Origin: an uncultured Odoribacter sp.
GTDB taxonomy: Bacteria > Bacteroidota > Bacteroidia > Bacteroidales > Marinifilaceae
DNA length: 64,000 nucleotides
Direction of reading: 5' to 3'
Assembly: GCA_910589025.1 (NCBI GenBank)
Contig: CAJURM010000010.1
Location: forward strand, 1-64,000
Below the pieces are notes generated by a model, which was given only the letters and a program-made list of their open reading frames with translations, was not told the origin of the DNA and made no database searches. Positions 53,173-63,061 of this stretch are shown here, piece by piece; positions within the stretch are counted from its first letter, which is position 1; each line of letters starts with the position of its first letter. The position numbers and the translations under genes were made by a program.

Positions 53173-55080
53173 ATGAAAATACCTATGAAATATAATTTAA
53201 AATATCTGTCGCTACTGCTTCTCGCGGCTTTCGTGACGGTTTCGTGCGACAGCTTCCTTGACCGGCAGGAGGATGAGCGTCTCGATTTTGATAAGATTTG
53301 GGAGCAACGCTCACGAACACAGCAGTATTTCTTCAACGTCATGGGCTATTTGCCCAATGATGCGGTCAGTGATCTTCCCGGTCAGGGAAATTTTGCCGAA
53401 AATACGGCGCATGGTGCTACCGACGAGGGCGACTGCCAGTGGAACCGTTCGCACTATACGATTATCAATAACGGTTCCTGGAATGCTTCGTCGTTGCCTA
53501 ATAACAATTATAATCATTATTACGCCGGTATCCGAGACTGCAACATATTCTTAGCGAACGTTATGTCTTGCAGTGATGCAGCGGCTACCGAAACCGAGCT
53601 TACTTTGTGGTACAACTGCGCCCGCTGGGCACGTGCTTACTACTATTTTATGCTGATGCGCGATTTCGGCCCTGTATTCCTGCTCGGTGACGAAATCATT
53701 GATGTCAACATTGCGCTTGCTGAGTTGGAACGCCCGCGTAATACGTGGGACGAATGTGTCGACTATGTGGTGAGCGAAATGGAATGGTGTGCGACACGTT
53801 TGCCGCAGTCGCATACATCAAGCTATATGGGATTGCCGACGAGCGGTGCCGCCAAGGCGGTTATTTCGCGTTTGCGGCTCTATTCTGCCCGTGATCTTTT
53901 CAACGGCAATTCCCTCTATCGCAGTGTCCGCAATCCGGATGGTACGCAACTATTTCCGCAGACATATGATGAACAGAAATGGGTGTTAGCCGCTCAGGCT
54001 GCTAAAGCGGTAATTGACGAAGGCATTTATTCGCTTTATCGTGACGAAGACGATGATCCTTGTTTGAATTACTACGGTGTATTTCAGAAGCATTGGAACA
54101 GTGAGTTGATTTATTGCGGTGGCGGATATACGAGCCGTTTTAGTATCGGTGTGCACACGAATCCGGCGCTGCAGATATCCGGTACGGCTTACGGTGGATG
54201 GGGACCTACGCAGCAGCAAGTGGATGCTTACGCTATGGCGAATGGCCGTTACCCGATTACGGGCTATAGAACTGACGGTTCGCCAGTAATTGACGAGCAG
54301 TCGGATTATAGCAGTAATGAGTTTGCTAAAGCTACTTTCCAGAATCCCTTCCTTCAGGCACTCGGGGCCTCTCAGACTTATTTTCAGGGAACCTGGCCGG
54401 TCATGTATCGCGACCGCGAGCCGCGTTTCTATGTTTCAGTCTTTTGGGGGGACAGTTACTGGATGCACAGCACTTCGGGATTTCACAAAGTGTCATTTTG
54501 TCGCGGAACCTATTCCACAAACGGAAACGACTGGCCTAATACTGGATATTTGGTCAACAAATGGTATGACCACACGCTTGATTCCTATTCAGCAGGCCAG
54601 TGGGGTAATATCACTTTCCCGACTTTCCGTTTAGGAGAGATTTACCTCAACTACATCGAATCGGTGCTTGAATGTGAGAAACACGGTGCTACGGGCCAAG
54701 GTGTGGATCGGGTGTTGGCTATGCAATATTGGGACGATTTGCGGGATCGTTCGGGTATGGAGTCTATTACAAAGGCTTATCCCGGAGCGAGCATTGACGA
54801 GCTGATAGAACTGGTACGCAGAGAGCGTCGTGTGGAATTGGCGTTTGAAGGCCATCGGCACTACGATACCCGTACCTGGAAGATTGCTACGACGACTGAT
54901 AATGGACCGATGTACGGTATGAATATTCAGGTCCGCTCAACGACAGATATGACTGATGAGGCATACTGGCAACGTACGAAGTATTCGACACGCGTGTTTA
55001 AAAACAATCACTATCTCTTTCCTTTTATGCAGAGAGACCTGGATAGAAACAGCCAGCTCACGCAGAATTACGGATGGTAG
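53173..55080 (+). CDS. SusD/RagB-family surface lipoprotein
   Basis: 635 aa, lipobox TVSC with Cys near residue 26, followed by DSFLDRQEDERLDFDKIW, the usual SusD opening. TPR-like helices hold WYNCARWARAYYYFMLMRDFGP, and the C-terminus has ELIELVRRERRVELAFEGHRHYDTRTWK, both SusD signatures. It binds the substrate on top of SusC. The start is the first ATG directly after the SusC stop; the ATG at 53185 is also possible. Confidence 0.95.
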   Translation: MKIPMKYNLKYLSLLLLAAFVTVSCDSFLDRQEDERLDFDKIWEQRSRTQQYFFNVMGYLPNDAVSDLPGQGNFAENTAHGATDEGDCQWNRSHYTIINNGSWNASSLPNNNYNHYYAGIRDCNIFLANVMSCSDAAATETELTLWYNCARWARAYYYFMLMRDFGPVFLLGDEIIDVNIALAELERPRNTWDECVDYVVSEMEWCATRLPQSHTSSYMGLPTSGAAKAVISRLRLYSARDLFNGNSLYRSVRNPDGTQLFPQTYDEQKWVLAAQAAKAVIDEGIYSLYRDEDDDPCLNYYGVFQKHWNSELIYCGGGYTSRFSIGVHTNPALQISGTAYGGWGPTQQQVDAYAMANGRYPITGYRTDGSPVIDEQSDYSSNEFAKATFQNPFLQALGASQTYFQGTWPVMYRDREPRFYVSVFWGDSYWMHSTSGFHKVSFCRGTYSTNGNDWPNTGYLVNKWYDHTLDSYSAGQWGNITFPTFRLGEIYLNYIESVLECEKHGATGQGVDRVLAMQYWDDLRDRSGMESITKAYPGASIDELIELVRRERRVELAFEGHRHYDTRTWKIATTTDNGPMYGMNIQVRSTTDMTDEAYWQRTKYSTRVFKNNHYLFPFMQRDLDRNSQLTQNYGW

Positions 55081-55102
55081 GAGATATTCAAAACGATAGA
55101 AT

Positions 55103-56509
55103 ATGAAAAAGATAAAAACGATATTCCTGTTGCTTTGCGCTGTAACCCTGTTCTTAATTGGCTGTGAGGACAACCGCAAAGAGTACCTGGATGATTATCA
55201 AACACTGATCTACTTCCGTAATGGCGGTGATCAAATGCTTAAACTCTACCGTGTCGGCGAGAACACCGTCTATGAGATTCCGGTCTGTAAAGGCGGTCTT
55301 AATCGGGAAGCCACGGGTACTGCGACGCTTTCCGTGATGGAACAGTCGCAGTTGGATATGTATAACCTCGAAAACGAAACCCGCTATCGGCAATTGCCTG
55401 ATACTTGTTTCCGATTCCTTACCGAGGCGGAACTAACCTTTGCGAGCGATGAGGACAGCAAGGTGTTTCGTGTGGAGGTCATGACCGACGATATCAGCGC
55501 CGTGCAGGAAAGCGATACGGAGAATGATTACGTACTGGCCTTGCAGGTACGTGCTGATCAGGCAATCAGTTCTGGTATCAACCTGTTGATTCTTCACCTC
55601 GACATTGATATTCCTAAATTGTCACTGGGGACTGCCGGCTTGCAGAGCTTCTCCTATACGAGCGAAAGCCCTGAAGAGAATCCCTATGCCAACAGCGTGG
55701 TGCTTGGTTTGGACAATCTCTGGGACTTCACCTGCGGGCTTGCTGTGCATGACCAGGCTTGGCTGGATGCCTATAACACAGAGAACGGTACCAACTATGT
55801 ATTGCTGCCGGAGTCAAGTTATACTTTGCCCGACAGTGTGACATTTACATCAGGAAAGAGCAGTGCGGATTTTGAAGTGGTGATTAATCGCAAATCAATG
55901 GGATTGCTGCAGGAATTTGTATTGCCGGTTTATCTGGCTTCCAGTACTAAGCCCCAGTTTGTGATTGAAGAGGCTGCTTCGACTGTTTTGTTGAACGTGC
56001 GTCTGGATCCTGACAAAATTCCGCTGACGGCAGCTATGGCTTCGTCTCCTTATACGAATGCGGGGGACGGTCAGGGGTTGGACGCGCTTTTCGATGGCGA
56101 TGTCTCCGTTGCGTCATGGTGGCATTCCTATTACGGTGGCGGCCCTGTCGGTGACGGGACTTACGGTTATTACATAGATCTTACGTTGAATGAGCCGTTA
56201 TCGGCTGTGGTATTTAAATATGCGACGCGTGCCAATGCGAATGCTGTGCTTGCCGAAGTGTGCATCGGTGTAAGTAATGACGGAGAAAATTGGACTGAGA
56301 TAGGTCGCGTGTCGTTCGGTTTGCCCACGGAAGGGTTGACATGGGCTACATTACCGGCTTTCTCTCACACTACAGCCTTTAGGTATGTGCGTTTCGGTGT
56401 GGTTCGTAGTGCCGGTGGTGCTGGCGGTCTGTTGACTGATCCTAACGGAACTACGGCGTGTACAGCGCTTTCCGAACTCGAACTTTACGGTGCGAACCTG
56501 GTGAAATAG
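55103..56509 (+). CDS. DUF1735 plus F5/8-type-C surface lipoprotein
   Basis: 468 aa, lipobox FLIGC. Two BT_3987-like DUF1735 domains (about 25-165 and 170-310, each with a MYN..N.T.Y..LP or AYNTENGTNYVLLPESSY strand) are followed by a discoidin/CBM32-like domain (DALFDGDVSVASWWHS, ... LSELELYG, 320-465). Proteins of this layout act as surface glycan-binding accessory proteins in SusC/D loci that attack host glycans. Confidence 0.85.
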   Translation: MKKIKTIFLLLCAVTLFLIGCEDNRKEYLDDYQTLIYFRNGGDQMLKLYRVGENTVYEIPVCKGGLNREATGTATLSVMEQSQLDMYNLENETRYRQLPDTCFRFLTEAELTFASDEDSKVFRVEVMTDDISAVQESDTENDYVLALQVRADQAISSGINLLILHLDIDIPKLSLGTAGLQSFSYTSESPEENPYANSVVLGLDNLWDFTCGLAVHDQAWLDAYNTENGTNYVLLPESSYTLPDSVTFTSGKSSADFEVVINRKSMGLLQEFVLPVYLASSTKPQFVIEEAASTVLLNVRLDPDKIPLTAAMASSPYTNAGDGQGLDALFDGDVSVASWWHSYYGGGPVGDGTYGYYIDLTLNEPLSAVVFKYATRANANAVLAEVCIGVSNDGENWTEIGRVSFGLPTEGLTWATLPAFSHTTAFRYVRFGVVRSAGGAGGLLTDPNGTTACTALSELELYGANLVK

Positions 56510-56540
56510 ACTGGTATACGATAAATAAAAATATACGATT

Positions 56541-59483
56541 ATGAAAAAGAAATTAACACGTTGGCTGGGGATTGTTGCCGGAGTAGTGTTGCTGCTTGGC
56601 ACCGGATGTTCTAAGGACGACATTGATGCCATGCCCGATACTTTTGAGATCGCCGACAAGCATCTTGCCTTCAATTTTACGCAGGCACAAGAGATTGTCT
56701 TCATCCCTGTGTACACCAATATTCCTGAAAAAGATTGGCAAATCAGTTCCTCGGATGAATCGTGGTGTAAGATTTCCAAGAGTTACACCCATGAAAAGGG
56801 CTTGCAACTTGCCGTGCTCAGCAGTGAAGAACCCGAAGTGCGTAGTGCGACGGTTAAAGTTGAAGCGGGGGGACACAGTTATGATATAGCTGTCCGTCAG
56901 CTCGGTTCCGGTCCTGCCATTCTTGTGTCGGATCGTACTGTTGCGGCTGCCGGAGGCGAGGTCGAATTGGTGGTGACTGCAAATATTGACTATAAGGTGG
57001 GTAAACCTGTTATCGAAGAGGGGGATGAGGCTGGATGGATTGAACGTTTGCCTGGAGAAACGCGGGCGTTTGCTGCGAGCAACCACCGCTTCCATGTACA
57101 GGCTAATCTGCTGCCTTTCGGACGTAAGGCGACGGTGGCGGTGACAGCTACGGAACCGATATATCGTTCGGTTTCGACGACCTGCACTTTCACGCAAGAG
57201 ACCAAGAGTGTGACACCGGAGGATATACCCTCCGATAAGCAAATCAAAGTATTGGCTGCTACGGATAATCAGCATCACGGTACAGACGATGCTGCGAAGT
57301 TGATTGACGGCGATATGGAGACGGTCTATCATTCGCCGTGGCATATTGATTATATTAAACCGACAACGGTTTTCCCCGTTATCCTCGACTTTGAGTTTGA
57401 CGGTACGAGTGCAATAGACTATTTCGTTCTCTATTCAGGGAATGGTAATGGCAGAATCGGTAAGTTCGACGTTTATTACAAATCGCAGGGGGACGCGGAC
57501 TTCAAGCTGCTCAACGATGCGGACAAGCCGTTTGATTTCGGCCAGCGCGGTGGACAGCAGACAGCCCGTTTCCCGAATACCATGGAGAATGTCACGGCAA
57601 TCCGCCTCAGCGTTCGTGACGGTGCCGGTGACAATGGGGTGGATGGCGGTTTTGTGTCGGCAAAAGAGATAGAGTTTTATCAGTCGCTTGCTTCGACACT
57701 TGACGCTGCTATGCTCAATGTCTTTACAGACCTCTCCTGTACGGAGCTGAAACCGGGCGTAAGCCGTTCGGAGATTACGGCGCTTTATGGGCTTTCGCCT
57801 TTCATTGCCCAGCAGGCTGCCGTACGTTTGCTGGAGAATACTTACGATGAGTTTGAATACGGATTCCGTGCCCAGACTTATAAGCCTTACAGTGATAACG
57901 ATTTGAATAATAAGTTACTTACCAAAAAGTATACCCGTATGGACAACCCTACAGGTATTGAAGTGAAAAGGGGCGACAAACTCATTGTTTGTGTTGACAA
58001 AGTGCCTGCCGGACAAAACCTTAGTTTGGCTGTGTATGGTGAGGCTGCAGACGGATATAGTGCCAATTACGGAGGAACGGCGGCGGATAATGCTTATGAG
58101 ACTGTGGATCAGGAAGTGATGCTTACTCCTGGTATGAATACCATCGATATTACCGCTCCGGGTATGTGTTATGTGATGAATACGGCGCGCCCCCTGACTG
58201 CCAGCTCCGAGTCCGTAAAGGTACATATTCTTCCGGGGTGCGGAACGGTGCAAGGCTATTTCGATTTGGAACGCCACCAGACTGATGATAAATATGTTGA
58301 GTTACTTAATCGTTGTTCTTACAAATATTTTGTCGCTAAAGGGCGTAAAATGATTTTTAACTTCCATACGGCCCAGCTGCGTGCTGATGCACCGAATGGT
58401 ATCCGCTCCGGTCTTGAAGCATGGGACGATATTGTGTCATGGCAGCAGGAACTGATGGGTATTGATAAGTGCGATTATTTTAATAACCACATTGTCGCCG
58501 TGTCCACCACCAATCCGAACGCTTACATGGATGCTTCGAACCGTCGGGTGAATTTCTCGGCAACGACAGCACTTTATAAGATTATTACACGCGAACAATT
58601 GCTCGCCGAGGAGGATAATACCTGGGGACCGGCTCATGAACTTGGACATGTCAATCAAGGGGCGATCAACTGGAAGAGTACGACCGAGTCGTCAAATAAT
58701 CTTTTCTCGAATTACGCTATTTATAAAATGGGCAAATACGGCTCGCGCGGAGATGCGTTGAGTGAGCTTGCACAAAGTTTGGCACTTGCTGAACCGTGGG
58801 CTCTGATGGGCAGTTCGACTCATCAGAATGAAGATACCGAGTTGCATATGCGTATGAATTGGCAGTTGTGGAACTATTACCATCGTTGCAATTTCAAACC
58901 GGACTTCTGGCCGACGCTTTTCCAATTGTTGCGTGAAGACCCGCTGCCGAGCGAGTTCTCTTCAAAGGATGATCCGGGAGCCAGTCAGCTTAAATTTGCT
59001 GAAAAGGCGTGTGACGCAGCCGGAGAGGATTTGACCGAGTTTTTTGAGACGTGGGGTTTCTTTCGTCCGATAGATGTTAACTATGAGCAATATGGATCAG
59101 CTCGTTATATTGTGACTAATGAGATGATTGCGGCGACTAAAGCACGCATTGCAGCGAAGAATTATCCGAAGGCTGCACCGGTGCAGTATATTGAGGACCG
59201 TACGGTTAAGGGGAACACTCGTTATTGCGATATGGGATATTACACGACTTTCCAGAATAAGACGAAGATAACCAAAACTCCGCGATTTACCGTTTCCGGC
59301 CGCTCTTATACAATTACCGATTGTGATCAGGCTGTGGCTGTCGAATTGCGTAAGGCGAGCTCGGATGAACTGGTCTACTTTTCGAACCTTGCTACGTTTA
59401 CGGTGCCCGACAAGGTGGATATTTCCAATATCCGGGTTTATGCCGTACAGGCTGATGGAGAACGCAAATTAATTAATCAATAA
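56541..59483 (+). CDS. M60-family metallopeptidase (mucinase type)
   Basis: 980 aa, lipobox LLGTGC. Domains: BACON-like (about 30-125) and a second Ig-like domain (to 225), F5/8-type-C (about 230-390, DDAAKLIDGDMETVYHSPWH), the M60 N-terminal beta domain, and the gluzincin catalytic domain with AHELGHVNQG (H699, E700, H703) and E716, fitting HExxHx(8,28)E. M60 enzymes such as BT4244 cut O-glycosylated proteins like mucin beside a glycan. The C-terminus is a short beta domain. The whole locus is thus probably for mucin-type glycoproteins. Confidence 0.93.
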   Translation: MKKKLTRWLGIVAGVVLLLGTGCSKDDIDAMPDTFEIADKHLAFNFTQAQEIVFIPVYTNIPEKDWQISSSDESWCKISKSYTHEKGLQLAVLSSEEPEVRSATVKVEAGGHSYDIAVRQLGSGPAILVSDRTVAAAGGEVELVVTANIDYKVGKPVIEEGDEAGWIERLPGETRAFAASNHRFHVQANLLPFGRKATVAVTATEPIYRSVSTTCTFTQETKSVTPEDIPSDKQIKVLAATDNQHHGTDDAAKLIDGDMETVYHSPWHIDYIKPTTVFPVILDFEFDGTSAIDYFVLYSGNGNGRIGKFDVYYKSQGDADFKLLNDADKPFDFGQRGGQQTARFPNTMENVTAIRLSVRDGAGDNGVDGGFVSAKEIEFYQSLASTLDAAMLNVFTDLSCTELKPGVSRSEITALYGLSPFIAQQAAVRLLENTYDEFEYGFRAQTYKPYSDNDLNNKLLTKKYTRMDNPTGIEVKRGDKLIVCVDKVPAGQNLSLAVYGEAADGYSANYGGTAADNAYETVDQEVMLTPGMNTIDITAPGMCYVMNTARPLTASSESVKVHILPGCGTVQGYFDLERHQTDDKYVELLNRCSYKYFVAKGRKMIFNFHTAQLRADAPNGIRSGLEAWDDIVSWQQELMGIDKCDYFNNHIVAVSTTNPNAYMDASNRRVNFSATTALYKIITREQLLAEEDNTWGPAHELGHVNQGAINWKSTTESSNNLFSNYAIYKMGKYGSRGDALSELAQSLALAEPWALMGSSTHQNEDTELHMRMNWQLWNYYHRCNFKPDFWPTLFQLLREDPLPSEFSSKDDPGASQLKFAEKACDAAGEDLTEFFETWGFFRPIDVNYEQYGSARYIVTNEMIAATKARIAAKNYPKAAPVQYIEDRTVKGNTRYCDMGYYTTFQNKTKITKTPRFTVSGRSYTITDCDQAVAVELRKASSDELVYFSNLATFTVPDKVDISNIRVYAVQADGERKLINQ

Positions 59484-59494
59484 ATACACAAACT

Positions 59495-61207
59495 ATGAAA
59501 AAATTTTTATTAATAGCACTTGCATTCTGTACTTTCACTGCTTGTGACGATGATGACAATTCCGATCTGTGGGAGAAAGTAAACGGTCAGGAAGAAAAAA
59601 TCGAGATGCTGGAAAGCGAACTCGAAGCCCTGAAACTGAAAATTGAAGGACTGAATCAGACGTTTAAAGCCATTACGGAGATGCTTAACGGCGGTCTCAT
59701 TACGGGAGTAGAAGCTGTGACCGATGGAAATAAGAGTGGTTATACCTTTACCGTACAGACGTTTGATGAGTCTGAGGGTACTCAGGTGAACACGTATACC
59801 ATCTGGAACGGAGAGAGCAGTGCCGGGCCGCAAATCGGTATAGAGAAAGAAGAGGAAACAGGGCTCTATTACTGGACTCTGGATGGCGAACCGATGTTGG
59901 ATGCTGCCGGAGAAAAGGTTTACACATCGAAAGCCCCGAAGTTGAGAATCAATAACAGCAGCAAATGGGAGATAAGCTATGATGAGGGGGCAACCTGGAT
60001 AGAGCTGGGGGTATTTACCGGTACGATTTCAAGCACCAGCATTCAGGTGGAAGTCAAAGACGGCAATGTTATTATTAAACAGGAAGGAAAGGACGATATA
60101 ACCATTCCGGTTGTTGGAGCCAATAATATCAAAATCAAATTTACGAATATCAATGCAGCTTCCGGTATGCACGTTGTAAAGAATGGAGTATATCTTGTTG
60201 AATATGAATTGGAGAATGCCTCTGCAAACGCTACTGTCAAAGCTGAAATGCTTAACGGTACCAATTTTACAGTTGAGAACCTGCCTGGGCAGAACAAATT
60301 CAAGATCGCAAGTAAAGGTCTGATCACAGGAGATGTTGTTTTGGTACATGTGTATGATGGAACGGTGTGTATGCACACGTCATTTAATGTCACTCCGGAT
60401 CCTACTATTAAAGCAATCACAATTACAGAGCCTGAAGTTAACCTTCCGCTTTATTACGGAGCGAGTGATGATTACGTATATACAGGGGAGTTGAGATTGG
60501 AACAGGCTGCTGCGGAGGATATGACCTTTTCTATAATTCCACTTGGAACGGATGCTATCATCCCACAGGATGTTACTATTCCTAAGGGGAGGACTACTGC
60601 AACTTACGAAGTTAGAATTAAACGTAATGTGCTTACTGCCGGAAATGTCTATACATTCCCGCTTGTCTTCTCCGGGGAGAATGAAAATTACCATGTGAGT
60701 GGTGAAGCGAAGATAAACGTGACGGATACGCCGGTTAAGATAAAGCTGACAGGGGCAATGATGGACTCTCCTTATACTTATGAGGGTAATCTTGACATGT
60801 TGTGCGATGGCAATTATGAGAATTTTTGGGGAAGCAATTATGCAGTAGCTACTTGTCCTGTCGGAGATTCTAAGTATGGGGTTTACATCGATATAACTTT
60901 ACCACAGGCGTTGTATGCTGCAAGGTTCCGTTACTACACACGCCACAATAATAGTAATGCTGTACCGCAAACTATAGTTGTCGGTGTGTCTTCGGCTACA
61001 GATTGGACGGAGCTCTTTACGGTCGCTTCAGGATTGCCGTCGGCAAATGCTGTTTGGTGGAATGGTGATGTGGTACATTATCTGCCTGACCATTCGTCGT
61101 TCTCTAAAATCCGTTTTGGTGTTACTGTCAGTGCAGCTGGAAATTTGATTAATGATGCAGCTAAATCGACAGCTCTTACAGAGTTGGAAGTTTACGGATT
61201 GTATTAA
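59495..61207 (+). CDS. Coiled-coil DUF4988-type lipoprotein with discoidin-like end
   Basis: 570 aa, lipobox TFTAC, then an acidic run and a coiled coil (about 24-60, EKVNGQEEKIEMLESELEAL). A DUF4988/PL29-N-like domain follows (IWNGESSAGPQIGIEKEEETGLYYW, WEISYDEGATWIELG), then an Ig-like and a DUF1735-like domain, and a C-terminal discoidin-like domain (DMLCDGNYENFWGSN, LTELEVYG). It is likely a trimeric surface stalk presenting a glycan-binding head. It is the last gene of the M60 locus, before a terminator. Confidence 0.8.
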   Translation: MKKFLLIALAFCTFTACDDDDNSDLWEKVNGQEEKIEMLESELEALKLKIEGLNQTFKAITEMLNGGLITGVEAVTDGNKSGYTFTVQTFDESEGTQVNTYTIWNGESSAGPQIGIEKEEETGLYYWTLDGEPMLDAAGEKVYTSKAPKLRINNSSKWEISYDEGATWIELGVFTGTISSTSIQVEVKDGNVIIKQEGKDDITIPVVGANNIKIKFTNINAASGMHVVKNGVYLVEYELENASANATVKAEMLNGTNFTVENLPGQNKFKIASKGLITGDVVLVHVYDGTVCMHTSFNVTPDPTIKAITITEPEVNLPLYYGASDDYVYTGELRLEQAAAEDMTFSIIPLGTDAIIPQDVTIPKGRTTATYEVRIKRNVLTAGNVYTFPLVFSGENENYHVSGEAKINVTDTPVKIKLTGAMMDSPYTYEGNLDMLCDGNYENFWGSNYAVATCPVGDSKYGVYIDITLPQALYAARFRYYTRHNNSNAVPQTIVVGVSSATDWTELFTVASGLPSANAVWWNGDVVHYLPDHSSFSKIRFGVTVSAAGNLINDAAKSTALTELEVYGLY

Positions 61208-61243
61208 CAGCTTTGCTTTAATAATTCATAATTAAAATGGAGA

Positions 61244-61277
61244 CCGTCCGGGGAGAGATTCCCGGACGGCTTTTTTG
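61244..61277 (+). terminator. Terminator of the SusC/D-M60 locus
   Basis: CCGTCCGGG (61244-61252) pairs with CCCGGACGG (61261-61269) and is followed by a T tract. The remaining gap to 61569 is AT-rich with no feature seen. Confidence 0.9.
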
Positions 61278-61569
61278 TGTTTATCCCCGGAAATATGTGA
61301 AAATCTATCCTCTTTTCCCTTTAAACCTTTTCTACTTCGCCATCCTTATCGCAGAGTTTTGGAAAGTCTGTTGCTTTTTTATCCCGTTTAAATAGGAGTA
61401 AAAATATAGATAAATAAGAAAACACCTGTTTATTTCTCATTAAACTAAGAGATAACTAATAGGTGAATAATAGATGACTGATAGTTAATAGAGATAAGAC
61501 ACACATGAACACACTACTTAAAATGGGTGGAAACGGTTAAAAAAAGTTGAAGAGTTGAAAGGAGGGACA

Positions 61570-61618
61570 TGGAACAGTGGAGAAGTGGAACAATGTTTTC
61601 TCCACTTCTCCATTGTTT
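61570..61618 (-). terminator. Terminator of the TlpA-like gene
   Basis: On the minus strand ATGGAGAAGTGGA pairs with TCCACTTCTCCA around an A-rich loop, just after the stop of the thioredoxin-like gene. The T tract is short. Confidence 0.55.
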
Positions 61619-63007
61619 TTACTTCAGAGCATTGATGCTTTCTTCCAGTTCGTCGGGGGTAATCGGCTTGGCAATGATTTGGTTGTTGTTGTCAAGCAGG
61701 AAAATGGAAGGGGTGGCAAAGAGGTTGAAATCAACAGCGGCCTGGCTGTCAAATGCTCCTTCTACATAGGCGTTTGTCCAGGAGAACGGGTGTTCTTTGG
61801 AATATTTTTCCCAGTCTTCCCGTTTTTCATCGATGGAGATACACAGGATTTTTACGTTGTGTTTCCGGAAAAGACCTTTCTGGATATATTCGGGCAGTTT
61901 GTTCATGAGTATTTGGCAGTGGCTGCATCCCGTGTGCCAGAAAACCAGCAGCGTATAGGGATTGACTTCGCTGTACAGGCTCACCGGATTGTTGTTGATG
62001 TCCATGGCTACGACGTCCGGCACTTTTTGTCCGATAGCCATTTTTTTGTAGCCTTCCAACCGGCGTTTCACCATATCCATGGAACTGCCGCACTGTTGCA
62101 GGTAGTTGCTGGAAATGTGTGCCAGTACCTCTTCCATTTTCATGGCTTCAAAGCCGGAAATCAGGAATTGAAGCAGATTGTTGCGGATTTCTTCATTTAC
62201 ACTGATTTGAGGCTCGATGCGATCCAGTACTTTAATGATAACTGCTTCATTTTCACGCGGGCCGGCTTCCCGGTTCATGAAAAAGTTAATGTACTGGAAA
62301 AGCTTATCCGTATAGATGTTTGTGTTGAGCAAAAGAGTGTCCGTAAATTCCACTCTGGAAAGGAATTGTTCGCGGTAGATGGAATCCCGTTCCTGGGGGG
62401 TAAGATTGCCTTCCGTAAAGGGCATGCGGCGAGTGTTGAGAATACGGGCGGCTAAGGAGCCGGGACGGCTGTTGTAACAACTGTCAATCCATTTGTCGCG
62501 TTCTATCTGATACTCTTTATAATAATTGAGTGCCATGTTATAGAAAGCGTCCCGGTCCGGATATTGTGTGACCACTTGTTCCAAGGAGCCCAGTTTCATG
62601 AAATAGCGGTTGTCTTTTTTCATGTAGGAGAAATAATCCCGGTTTTCGTCCGACTCGATAACTTCGACGGAGGCTTCCGGATTATTGAAGTCTAAGGTCA
62701 TTTCCACGTTTTCACGGGTATACAGAAAATCCAGTGCCGTCGGTTGCCTGTTCATAAATTGGGCATAGGGGGAAGAACCCAATACTGCCCGCAGCATTCC
62801 TGCATCCGTAGATTCCGGTACGTTGAATGTGATCGTCTGCTGGTTTACGACCGGTACACTGTCGACGACGTACATATTTCCGTTGAATATCCTCAATAAA
62901 ATAGGTTTGCTCTCCGAAGGCATGTTCTGCACATGGAGTTTTACCTGATACTCTTTTCCGATGCATAGCAGCGGAAAAAATAAAAACAGAAAAAGTAATT
63001 TTTGCAT
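61619..63007 (-). CDS. TlpA-like thiol-disulfide oxidoreductase
   Basis: 462 aa from MQKLLFLF (an upstream GTG at 63055 is unlikely). Signal peptide ending near CIGKEY. N-terminal DUF4369/DUF5106-type region (about 25-320), then a thioredoxin domain with the redox motif HTGCSHCQ (CxxC), and the cis-Pro region FNLFATPSIFLLD. It is a periplasmic or exported disulfide reductase of the kind common in Bacteroidetes; the partner is unknown. Confidence 0.88.
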   Translation of the reverse strand: MQKLLFLFLFFPLLCIGKEYQVKLHVQNMPSESKPILLRIFNGNMYVVDSVPVVNQQTITFNVPESTDAGMLRAVLGSSPYAQFMNRQPTALDFLYTRENVEMTLDFNNPEASVEVIESDENRDYFSYMKKDNRYFMKLGSLEQVVTQYPDRDAFYNMALNYYKEYQIERDKWIDSCYNSRPGSLAARILNTRRMPFTEGNLTPQERDSIYREQFLSRVEFTDTLLLNTNIYTDKLFQYINFFMNREAGPRENEAVIIKVLDRIEPQISVNEEIRNNLLQFLISGFEAMKMEEVLAHISSNYLQQCGSSMDMVKRRLEGYKKMAIGQKVPDVVAMDINNNPVSLYSEVNPYTLLVFWHTGCSHCQILMNKLPEYIQKGLFRKHNVKILCISIDEKREDWEKYSKEHPFSWTNAYVEGAFDSQAAVDFNLFATPSIFLLDNNNQIIAKPITPDELEESINALK

Positions 63008-63061
63008 ACGTATAAAAATTGAAGTTATACAAATTGTGATATTCTTGCCGGACACAAGAGT

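Noticed and set aside
61577..62455. 292-codon plus-strand ORF
   Set aside because: It is antisense to the TlpA-like gene, which has a signal peptide and a CxxC motif.
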